Source of the DNA: Archaeoglobi archaeon
GTDB taxonomy: Archaea; Halobacteriota; Archaeoglobi; Archaeoglobales; Archaeoglobaceae
DNA length: 32,916 bases
Direction: 5' to 3'
Assembly: GCA_029259345.1 (NCBI GenBank)
Contig: JAPDIX010000024.1
Coordinates: 1 to 32,916 of the forward strand
Positions 1 through 8,170 of this stretch are shown one piece after another. Position 1 is the first letter of the stretch; each line of letters opens with the position of its first letter. The notes under the pieces are model-generated. The model made no database searches and was not told where the DNA came from. It worked only from the letters and a program-made list of their open reading frames with translations. Made by a program: the position numbers and the translations under genes.

Positions 1-2
1 TA

Positions 3-1520
3 AACTTGCTGGTGAAGGTTGGAGAGATGGTTGAGGAAGAGGGCATAGTGGAGATGGATCTGAATCCAGTTTTTGTTTACGATAGGGGTTACTGTGTGGT
101 TGATGCGAGGATGGTTGTTGGTGAGAGAAAAAGGTTTAGTTACTCGATTCCTGACCTTTCGGATTTGTTTTATCCCAAAAGCGTTGCGGTAATAGGTGCC
201 TCGAGAACTGTTGGAAAGCCAGGGTTCAATATAGTCTGGAATCTAAAGCAAAACGGATTTACAGGTAAGGTATATCCTGTTAACCCCAATACAGACAGAA
301 TTCTGGACTTTAAGTGCTATCCTTCCATCCTTGATATCCCAGATGAAGTAGATGTGGCCATCATAGCGGTGCCGGCAAAAATCGTTCCGAAGGTGATGGA
401 GGAGTGCGCCAAAAAGGGTATAAAGGGCGCTGTCATCGTCAGTTCTGGTTTCAGCGAGGAAGGTGAGGAAGGGGCGAAATATGAAAGAGCGGTTCTTGAA
501 ATAGCCAGAAAGCACGGGATACGAATTTTTGGACCCAACACAACGGGAGTTCTGAATACGGAAAATGGCTTTATAACATCCTTTGCAATTCAACCGGTCA
601 TAAGGAAGGGAAACATTGGCATCATAGCACAAACTGGACTGTTCCTCGGAATAATGATGGACATTGTAGTGTCCAACCATCCGAGCGTTGGTTTTAGCAA
701 GATTGTAGGGATGGGAAACAAGATTGATGTTGAGGATTACGAAGTTCTGAATTTCCTGCTCAAGGATGATCATACAAGTGTTGTTGGGTTGTATATGGAA
801 GGGATAAAGAACGGTAGAGCCTTCTATGATGTTGCGAACAAGACTGATAAGCCGATCGTTGTTTTCAAGAGTGGCAGAACAGAATACGGTCAGAAGGCTG
901 CCATGAGCCATACAGCATCAATTTGCGGTGATGATACTGTTTTCGATGCAGTTTGCAGACAGGCAAACATGGTGAGAGTTTACAGTTTCGATGAACTCTT
1001 CAACGTTACAAAGGCCTTTGCCCTTCAACCACTACCAAAAGGGGACAGGGTAGGCGTAATCCACTACACTGGCTCTGGATGTGTTCAGGGGTCTGATGCA
1101 ACCTATTTTGCAGGTCTAAAACTTGCAGAGTTCTCTGATGAGACAATTGAGAAAATTCTAGAGGTTACTCCTGAGTGGCATAATGTAAACAATCCGGTGG
1201 ACATATGGCCTATGGTCGAGTACAATGGAGTTTACAAAGCGTATGAAACAGCTGTTGAGGCTATTTTGGAAGATGACGGAGTAGATTCATTAGTTGTTTG
1301 TGTATGGGCCAGCAGAATGTTCAGCATGAACTATCAGCCAGACTACAAGAGGATTAAAAAATACGGAAAACCGGTTTACTTTACAGCAGAAGGGCCGAGA
1401 GAGGCTGTTTTTGAACTTAAAAACGACTACGAGCTTAACGGACTCCCTGTTTATCCGGACGTCATAACCGCAGTCAGTGTGCTTGGGAAAGTTACTCAAT
1501 ACGCAAGAAAAAGATATTAG
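3..1520 (+). CDS. ADP-forming acyl-CoA synthetase, 3' part: end of an ATP-grasp (beta) domain followed by a complete CoA-binding/ligase (alpha) domain; 5' end outside window
   Basis: Frame is open to the window edge. 'VEEEGIVEMDLNPVFVYDRGYCVVDARMVVG' resembles the C-terminus of ATP-grasp_5. 'FYPKSVAVIGASRTVGKPGFNIVWNL' and 'GIRIFGPNTTGVLN' are the CoA-binding / succinyl-CoA-ligase-like alpha domain. Confidence 0.8.
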   Translation, partial: NLLVKVGEMVEEEGIVEMDLNPVFVYDRGYCVVDARMVVGERKRFSYSIPDLSDLFYPKSVAVIGASRTVGKPGFNIVWNLKQNGFTGKVYPVNPNTDRILDFKCYPSILDIPDEVDVAIIAVPAKIVPKVMEECAKKGIKGAVIVSSGFSEEGEEGAKYERAVLEIARKHGIRIFGPNTTGVLNTENGFITSFAIQPVIRKGNIGIIAQTGLFLGIMMDIVVSNHPSVGFSKIVGMGNKIDVEDYEVLNFLLKDDHTSVVGLYMEGIKNGRAFYDVANKTDKPIVVFKSGRTEYGQKAAMSHTASICGDDTVFDAVCRQANMVRVYSFDELFNVTKAFALQPLPKGDRVGVIHYTGSGCVQGSDATYFAGLKLAEFSDETIEKILEVTPEWHNVNNPVDIWPMVEYNGVYKAYETAVEAILEDDGVDSLVVCVWASRMFSMNYQPDYKRIKKYGKPVYFTAEGPREAVFELKNDYELNGLPVYPDVITAVSVLGKVTQYARKRY

Positions 1521-1776
1521 TGTGTTACTTCTTTTTAATTTCAATCTACACCACTATGTCCTTTTTACTCAGAACCTTTTTTACTGTTTTCTTTACCACT
1601 GTGATTTCCTAAACTTATTTTCCACCATCGAACCACCTCCAGCAATAACCCAAAGCTCTTTCAGGTGGAAGCATTTAGAGTGAGTACACTACGAAAGAAA
1701 GCATTCAATGAGTTTGTGGTATAACAGACCGGTTCTATTGTAATAGAAACTAGGATAAAAAAATTTAAAAATTTTA

Positions 1777-3288
1777 TTATTCTCCATAGAACTTTCTTAG
1801 AAATTCCTCCGAAGGAGGTGGGGTAAGTAGCGACACTACCACTGTAACTATTCCTGATACCAATGTGGGTATAGCTCCTTCCCAAAGTCCCCATGGATTG
1901 TAAGGCCAGTCTGGAAACAGGACAAAGAGGTTCAACAGTAGTACGATGAATCCTGTTAGGATTCCTGCAAAAATCCCCCATCCAGTAGCTCTTCTCCATA
2001 TTAGCATTATTACAATGGGTATTGACAGAACTGCGTATCCTGACCATATATATTTAACTGCTATTCCAACAATTGGTATGTCTGGTTTCAGGGCAGCAGA
2101 CACTGCTATTCCAAGCACGATTAGAACTAGAAGTCTTGATGTTATGTCTACTTTCCTATGGTCCCACTGTACTTTGAAAACTTTCTCAAATATGTCTATA
2201 TGCAGAACTGACGCGTTGAGAACGAGTAAAGCGGCTGCTGTTGTATTTCCTGCTGCTATCAGCCCCAACATTAACACTGCGGCTAAAACTGGGCCGAAAA
2301 ACTTAATGAACAACAATGATAGCAGTTCTTCTGGTGCAGATAAGTCGGGTGGTTGTGGAAATGTTGCGACTAGCGCTGCACCTATTACAATTGGTACAAG
2401 AGCGTACGTTATTGGTATGAATATACCACTCCCTAATCCCATCGATAGTACTGCCTTAGTATCTCTAGCAGAATATGTTCTCACCAGAATGTGAGGTGCT
2501 AAACACGTCCAAGTTATATTTGCAAGTATTATGTAACTATACATATATTGAGGTGGTAGTGCTAAGCTAGGAGCTGGCTGGAATACTTCTTGTCCTTTTG
2601 GTGTATTTACAGCAGCTTGAATTAATTCGGCAAGTCCGCCCCATTTTACTATGAGAACTATTACAAGCCCAAAGATGAGGGCGGTAAATGTCAAACCTTG
2701 AAGTATATCAGTGTACGCGACCCCTCTCAATCCACCGAGTACTGTGTATATTGCTATAATCGCAGCAAAAAGCAAAACAAGGAATTCGTATGACAGCTCA
2801 CCACCAGTTAGTCCTGCTAACATCCCTCCCATTGCCTGTAGCTGCATAGAAACATAAAACACGCTTGGGAAGAATATCAGCCCAAATCCAACAAGAATTC
2901 TTAGTGGTATGTCTAATTTCTCACCAGATCTATGTGCAATCAAGTCAGTTGGCGTTATATAGTTGTGCATCTTTCCTAACTTGTAAAGTCTCAATGCTAG
3001 GAATATTGTGAGTGGTGTGATTACAGCAGCATACGATATCGTATCTATCAGAGCCCACTGACATCCCCAAAAATAATATGTGACACCATGACCAACAAAA
3101 GCATAAGTGCTTAAGTATGTAGATACAAATACCCAAAATGTTACGAACGCTCCAAGTTTTCCACCTGCAATGTAGTATTCACCCTTTCCTTTCCCGGTTC
3201 TCTTCCATCCAAGAAGTCCAAGTAAAATGTTTGCGAGGCTATATATCACTACAAGAGTCAGGATAACCGTAGTCAAAAAAGACACCAT
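1777..3288 (-). CDS. Sodium:solute symporter (SSS) family permease, 503 aa
   Basis: Long ORF with many hydrophobic segments. SSS-like 'YYIAGGKLGAFVTFWVFVSTYLSTYAFVGH' and 'IYTVLGGLRGVAYTDILQGLTF'. Confidence 0.88.
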   Translation of the reverse strand: MVSFLTTVILTLVVIYSLANILLGLLGWKRTGKGKGEYYIAGGKLGAFVTFWVFVSTYLSTYAFVGHGVTYYFWGCQWALIDTISYAAVITPLTIFLALRLYKLGKMHNYITPTDLIAHRSGEKLDIPLRILVGFGLIFFPSVFYVSMQLQAMGGMLAGLTGGELSYEFLVLLFAAIIAIYTVLGGLRGVAYTDILQGLTFTALIFGLVIVLIVKWGGLAELIQAAVNTPKGQEVFQPAPSLALPPQYMYSYIILANITWTCLAPHILVRTYSARDTKAVLSMGLGSGIFIPITYALVPIVIGAALVATFPQPPDLSAPEELLSLLFIKFFGPVLAAVLMLGLIAAGNTTAAALLVLNASVLHIDIFEKVFKVQWDHRKVDITSRLLVLIVLGIAVSAALKPDIPIVGIAVKYIWSGYAVLSIPIVIMLIWRRATGWGIFAGILTGFIVLLLNLFVLFPDWPYNPWGLWEGAIPTLVSGIVTVVVSLLTPPPSEEFLRKFYGE

Positions 3289-3294
3289 ATTACA

Positions 3295-3585
3295 TCACCT
3301 TGTTAGGGTTATCTCTTTTTCCTTTTGCCCGAAGTGTCTTGTGTAAACGATGTAGAGTGTAAAACCAAGGACGGCAGCCCAAAATCCGTGAACCATATGT
3401 ATGAATACATTTTTTGGAAGCCCCATTATCCAAACTCCGTCAAATGTTGCGAAGTGTGTGACAGTGTACACTAACAGTACCCACATAGTCAATGTATATC
3501 CAATTATCCACTTCTCAAATGGCAGTAGTTTAGTTACTGGTATAGCTTTGTAGTCACTATTGTCCAACCCACTATCCTCACTCAT
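3295..3585 (-). CDS. Small membrane protein, probable accessory subunit of the SSS symporter (96 aa)
   Basis: Directly upstream of and co-directional with the symporter (6 bp gap); hydrophobic helices in 'WIIGYTLTMWVLLVYTV' and 'GFWAAVLGFTLYIVY'. Confidence 0.65.
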   Translation of the reverse strand: MSEDSGLDNSDYKAIPVTKLLPFEKWIIGYTLTMWVLLVYTVTHFATFDGVWIMGLPKNVFIHMVHGFWAAVLGFTLYIVYTRHFGQKEKEITLTR

Positions 3586-3622
3586 GCTTTTCTTAACCCG
3601 TTTAGTTTTTCTTATTATTTTC

Positions 3623-3653
3623 GTTAATATGTTAATTTTGTTAATATGTTAAG
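3623..3653. promoter_or_regulatory. Tandem GTTAATATGTTAA motif upstream of symporter operon 1
   Basis: GTTAATATGTTAAT (3623-3636) and GTTAATATGTTAAG (3640-3653), starts 17 bp apart, 38-68 bp upstream of the minus-strand start at 3585. Related to sites at 8119 and 12621. Confidence 0.45.
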
Positions 3654-4136
3654 GATTTTGGGACATAGAATATAAACCGAAAGTGTTAGCTTTAAGCTTT
3701 GTCGCATTCTTCTTTACAATGGCTTGCTGACTGAGTCGTTTGGATCGACTACGAGTAGTATTTCTATTTTCTAACCTTGAGGAGGCCCATTCCTACTTTT
3801 ACATAACTTTTACGGTTTTAAACGGGTATATTTCACGTGAAAATAGTTTTGGTTAGATCTCTTTGTGTGTGGAGATTGAATTGCTTGTTGTTTGTGAATT
3901 GAGTCTGTTTTTCAACTTGAGATTCAATTTGTTTTATTTACCCCTGAAGGCGTTTAGTTATCTATCCTTGGGTAGTAGTGTCCACAATTTTTGGATTTGC
4001 TTAGAGAAGAACAAATATGGTGAAAGTTGCATAATGATATTGAGCTTTCATGATTTTTTATGTATTAACATAGTAACAGAAACTTTAATTGCTAGTAGAG
4101 TCTTAAAATTTCCACTTCCGAGGAGGTGAGGAAAGT

Positions 4137-4796
4137 ATGAGCGATGCAGAAAAAAAACTTATGGAACTGAGAGATGCGATAATAGATGGCGACTCAGAAA
4201 AAGCTAAGGAAATCACAGAAGAACTCGTTAGAGATGGTATAGACCCACTTAGAATAATCAAAGAAGTGGTAGGACCCGCTTCAAAAATAGTAGGTGAAAA
4301 ATTCGAGAGCGCTGAAATATTTCTGCCAGACTTGATTATGGCTGGTGAAGCTCTAAAGGCGGTGGTAGATGTTGTGTCCTCTTCTATCCCAGAGGGGCAG
4401 AGTGCCAAGAAAGGAAAAATCCTTATCGCAACAGTTAAAGGGGACCTCCATGATATAGGTAAGAACATTGTAAGCAGCTTATTAGCTGCAAGCGGTTTTG
4501 AGGTTTATGATTTAGGTATTGACGTTGATGCTCAAGAAATAATACAGAAGGCAGAGGAAGTACAGGCTGATGTTATCGGCCTATCAGCTCTGTTAACCAC
4601 TACGCTTGAACAGCAGAGAGAAGTGATTAACTTGCTCAAAGAATTGGGCCTAAGAGACAAATATATCGTAGTTATCGGAGGAGCGCCAGTTACCAAAGAG
4701 TGGTGCGAAGAGATTGGTGCAGATGGATGGTCAACAGATGCCATTGAAGCTGTAAAATTAATAGAAGAGCTAATGGAAAAGAAGAAAAAGAGGTGA
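4137..4796 (+). CDS. Methyltransferase cognate corrinoid protein (MtmC/MtbC/MttC-like), 219 aa
   Basis: B12-binding signature 'GDLHDIGKNIV' (DxHxxG), 'GLSALLTTT', 'VIGGAPVT'; N-terminal helical cap domain. RBS-like gaggaggtgagg upstream. Confidence 0.93.
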   Translation: MSDAEKKLMELRDAIIDGDSEKAKEITEELVRDGIDPLRIIKEVVGPASKIVGEKFESAEIFLPDLIMAGEALKAVVDVVSSSIPEGQSAKKGKILIATVKGDLHDIGKNIVSSLLAASGFEVYDLGIDVDAQEIIQKAEEVQADVIGLSALLTTTLEQQREVINLLKELGLRDKYIVVIGGAPVTKEWCEEIGADGWSTDAIEAVKLIEELMEKKKKR

Positions 4797-4802
4797 GGAG
4801 AT

Positions 4803-6176
4803 ATGACAATCGAAATAACAGAACTAGAAGAAAGGGCACACACGGGCCCATTTATGGCTTTAAAAGATTTTCAGAAAAAAATGTACCTCAGAGCTCGAGA
4901 ATTAGTAAAAGAATACGACATCAATCGAGACCCAAATGACATTGTCCCGACAGATATTAGTATAACAAAAGATATCTACGAAGCAGCCTTACAGCTACTT
5001 CAAGATGTCGGGTTTATTTGTGTGGAAACATCCAGAACAGTTCAAGTCGAAAAAGATGAAATTTTACGAGGGTTACGTAAAGTTCCAACCGAAGTTCAAT
5101 TTGGCTCAAATAATGAAATCGTTAGAATTAAAAGGAGAGAGTTGTTTAGTCAATCCCCTATTGTGAAATGGTTAGGACCTTGGGGGGCCCAAATTTCTTC
5201 GCCAGAGATGTTTTTGCTAATCCATCAATCCTATGCCAAAGAGAATATTGATGCTCTACAGTGTGGAGTGGTATCAAAAATTGATGGAAAAACTGTGAGA
5301 AACAAATGTGTTAGCGAAATTATTTCAGCAACCTTGGGTGCTAAGTTATTAAGAGAAGCCGTCAAGAGAGTAGGTAGGCCAGATATGCCGATAAGCTTTG
5401 ATTGTGTTGGAGGTAGTGACGTTGCTTTTCCAGCAATATTTACACCCGATGGAGCAAGGCCGACTGACCATGTAGTACTATTTAATGTAATGTCAGAAAT
5501 GTCTTTTTCTTTGATGGACCTTAATAAAATCGCATTAGCCAAAGCATTTAACGAAAGCTATCCATTTTTAGGTTTCCTACAGAATCCTTACGGAGGTTTC
5601 GGAGGTGGTTCAGAAACTCTCGCAATCATATCTACAGCTGAGGCTATTTTCACCTTGGCTATTAGTGGTATTTGGGGCGTCTATACCGGAGTGACAACAA
5701 TATCTCCTATTCCGAAACACGAAGATCTCCTCTGGTTCGAGATCTGTAACAAGCTCACCCTTAAAAAACATACAGACGCAATAATTTGCGGATCTCCGGT
5801 ATCGTTTTCTGAACCAAGTACAGAAACGCTCGTCCACGAATTGGTTTACCGTACAATTCCATTGACTCTTACTTCAGATGCCTTGCTTGCTGCACAAGCT
5901 GCTTGTGGCAAACCCTACGATTACGTAACGGGAATGGAAGCGAGAATCGTTTCTGAAGTCACAGATGCCGTTTTAGGAATGGGTATAAAGATAGAGGATG
6001 CGAACGAATTGTGCAAAGAGATACTGAAAAGATATCTCAAAGACAAAGCGCCAGAAAAAGGAAAGAGGTTTTATGAATGCTACGATACTGAAAAAATCGA
6101 GCCAAGTAAAGAATACCTAAGCATATATGAAAAGCTAAAAAGAGAATACCAGGATATTGGTATAGAGTGGATTTAA
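4803..6176 (+). CDS. MtmB-family (monomethylamine:corrinoid methyltransferase-like) protein without pyrrolysine, 457 aa
   Basis: C-terminus 'TGMEARIVSEVTDAVLGMGIKIED...KGKRFYECYDTEKIEPSKEYLSIYEKLKREYQDIGI' parallels MtmB 'TGMEARMMGEVARATAGVEISE...AGKTFQECYDVKTVTPTEEYMQVYDGARKKLEDLGL' (from memory). Near-identical length; no internal TAG; 'GRPDMPIS' aligns with 'GRPGMGVO'. Confidence 0.85.
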   Translation: MTIEITELEERAHTGPFMALKDFQKKMYLRARELVKEYDINRDPNDIVPTDISITKDIYEAALQLLQDVGFICVETSRTVQVEKDEILRGLRKVPTEVQFGSNNEIVRIKRRELFSQSPIVKWLGPWGAQISSPEMFLLIHQSYAKENIDALQCGVVSKIDGKTVRNKCVSEIISATLGAKLLREAVKRVGRPDMPISFDCVGGSDVAFPAIFTPDGARPTDHVVLFNVMSEMSFSLMDLNKIALAKAFNESYPFLGFLQNPYGGFGGGSETLAIISTAEAIFTLAISGIWGVYTGVTTISPIPKHEDLLWFEICNKLTLKKHTDAIICGSPVSFSEPSTETLVHELVYRTIPLTLTSDALLAAQAACGKPYDYVTGMEARIVSEVTDAVLGMGIKIEDANELCKEILKRYLKDKAPEKGKRFYECYDTEKIEPSKEYLSIYEKLKREYQDIGIEWI

Positions 6177-6196
6177 TTTTTTAAATTTTAACTAAC

Positions 6197-7990
6197 ATGA
6201 TTGAGATAACATTCGAACCCGCAGGAAGGAAACTAAAAACTGACCCCGGACACATACTGGAAATCGCCAGAGATGCTGGAGTGCCCATCAGGTCTGATGG
6301 TGGTGGCAAAGGAGTCTGCGGGAAATGCAAAGTGGAAATAGTTGATGCTAAAGCGGAGTTTAGTAAAATCACCGAGGCGGAGAGAAAACACCTGAGCGAG
6401 GAGGAGCTAAAGTCGGGATATAGACTTGCCTGCCAGACTAAAATTTTAAGCGGTAGGGCGAAGATTTTGATTCCTCCTGAAAGCAGGCTGGAGTCCAGAA
6501 AGATCGCTGATCTTGCTGTAGAGCGAGAAATAAAGCTCAATCCACCAGTCAGAAAGGTTCATGCGATAATCAGCGAGCCAAGTCTCCACGACATAAGGCC
6601 CGATTTTGAAAGGCTTGAAGACGTATTTGGAGAGTTTCAAATACCTCTTAGTATTCTCAGTGAGCTCCCATCATTGCTGAGGGAGGCTAACTGGGATATC
6701 ACTGCCGTATTCTGGAAAGATACGCTGATATCTATTGAAAAAGGTGATACAAGTAATAGGGGTTACGGTCTTGCAGTTGACATAGGTTCGTCCAAAATTA
6801 TCTGTCATCTCGTCGATCTTTTGAGCGGTGAAACGGTGGCGAGAGGTTACACAGAGAACCCACAGGTTGCTTATGGTGAGGATGTGGTCTCAAGAATCAC
6901 TTATGCCTCGAAGAATAAAGACCACAGGAAAAAACTTCAGGAAATCGTGGTTACTGCTATAAACTCTGTAATATCAAATCTCTGTGAGGAGGCAGGGATT
7001 GGCGAGGAGGAAATTTACGAGGCAGTGGTGGTTGGAAACTCAGTGATGCACCACCTCTTTTTTGGAATAAATCCCAAGTTTATCGGAGTTCTACCCTTTG
7101 TTCCTGCAGTTAGACGTGGAATAAACTATCGGGCAAAGGAAGTTGGTTTGAAAATCAATCCAGAGGGTTTTGTTTCGTCACTTCCACTTATAGCCGGATT
7201 TGTCGGGGCAGATGCTGTTGCAAACATTGCCGTCACAGGAATTCACAAAAGCCAAGAAATTGCTATGCTTATAGATATTGGAACCAATACTGAAATTGTT
7301 TTAGGCAACAAAAGCAGATTGCTCGCATGCTCCGCCCCTTCCGGACCGGCTTTTGAAGGAGCACACATAAGCCATGGAATGAAAGCCGTGAGCGGTGCGA
7401 TAGAGAAGGTAAGAATTGTGGATGACGAAGTTATTTATGAAACTGTCGGTAACGTGAAGTCGAAGGGGATATGTGGAACCGGAATGATTGACCTGGTTGC
7501 CGAGCTTTACAGAAATGGCATAATAAGCAAAAATGGAAAATTCATCGGTAATACAGCGAGAATATCTGATGAAGAGATTCGGAAATATATTGTGGCTTAC
7601 GCAGAAGAAACTGAATTTGAAAAACCAATAACGGTTAGCGAGAAGGACGTAAAAGAGTTCCTAATGGCGAAAGGGGCGATAAAAGCTGGTTGGACAATTT
7701 TAGCCGAAAAACTTGGAATAACTGTAGAGAAAATCCAGAGAATCTTCCTTGTTGGCTCGTTCGGTAGAGAAATAAACATCAAAAATGCAAAAGCGATAGG
7801 TTTGTTGCCAAACATTCCAGATGAGAAAATTACCTTTGTCGGAGATACAGCTGTTGGTGGGGCTAAGATGGCTCTAAAATCACTGGGTGTTCGTAAGGAG
7901 ATGGAAGATGTAGTGAAAAGGATTGAATATATCGAACTTTCTGCAGTGAAGAACTTTTACAGTGTTTTTGCTAGATCTATTCCGATCTAG
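6197..7990 (+). CDS. Reductive activator of corrinoid proteins (RamA/RACE-like): N-terminal 2Fe-2S ferredoxin domain plus ASKHA/DUF4445 ATPase domain, 597 aa
   Basis: 'GGGKGVCGKCKVEI...YRLACQT' is a plant-type ferredoxin motif; 'YGLAVDIGSSKIICHLVDL', 'AMLIDIGTNTEIVLG' and 'IFLVGSFGREINIKNAKAIGLLPNIP' are ASKHA/DUF4445-like. Confidence 0.9.
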   Translation: MIEITFEPAGRKLKTDPGHILEIARDAGVPIRSDGGGKGVCGKCKVEIVDAKAEFSKITEAERKHLSEEELKSGYRLACQTKILSGRAKILIPPESRLESRKIADLAVEREIKLNPPVRKVHAIISEPSLHDIRPDFERLEDVFGEFQIPLSILSELPSLLREANWDITAVFWKDTLISIEKGDTSNRGYGLAVDIGSSKIICHLVDLLSGETVARGYTENPQVAYGEDVVSRITYASKNKDHRKKLQEIVVTAINSVISNLCEEAGIGEEEIYEAVVVGNSVMHHLFFGINPKFIGVLPFVPAVRRGINYRAKEVGLKINPEGFVSSLPLIAGFVGADAVANIAVTGIHKSQEIAMLIDIGTNTEIVLGNKSRLLACSAPSGPAFEGAHISHGMKAVSGAIEKVRIVDDEVIYETVGNVKSKGICGTGMIDLVAELYRNGIISKNGKFIGNTARISDEEIRKYIVAYAEETEFEKPITVSEKDVKEFLMAKGAIKAGWTILAEKLGITVEKIQRIFLVGSFGREINIKNAKAIGLLPNIPDEKITFVGDTAVGGAKMALKSLGVRKEMEDVVKRIEYIELSAVKNFYSVFARSIPI

Positions 7991-8118
7991 TCTACCAGTT
8001 TTTTTAGATCGCACTGATAGAGATCCGATAAGAGGGGATAAAGTAGCTATCGATTCCAAATATGAAGACGTAGAAAAGAGGAATTGAACTAAAAATCAAA
8101 GAACGCCATGAAAAGTAA

Positions 8119-8132
8119 GTTAACATCTTAAC
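8119..8132. promoter_or_regulatory. GTTAACATCTTAAC inverted-repeat motif upstream of CoA-transferase operon
   Basis: Perfect arms GTTAA-N4-TTAAC, 38 bp upstream of the start at 8171. Confidence 0.45.
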
Positions 8133-8170
8133 GGAAGATTAAATTTTACGTCCACCGCGGTCGTGTAGAG

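Noticed and set aside
243-911. 222-aa minus-strand ORF
   Set aside because: Antisense to the acyl-CoA synthetase ORF; composition looks like a shadow ORF with no family resemblance.
1946-2494. 182-aa plus-strand ORF
   Set aside because: Antisense to SSS permease 1; hydrophobic-gene complement artefact.
3623-3653. Tandem repeat considered as CRISPR or iteron array
   Set aside because: Only two short units, and related copies occur singly upstream of other operons; a regulatory role is more plausible.
4803-6176. Initial idea that this is a non-Pyl MttB (glycine betaine MtgB-type) enzyme
   Set aside because: Length and the C-terminal 'TGMEAR...ECYD...PSKEYL' block fit MtmB better than MttB as I recall both families.
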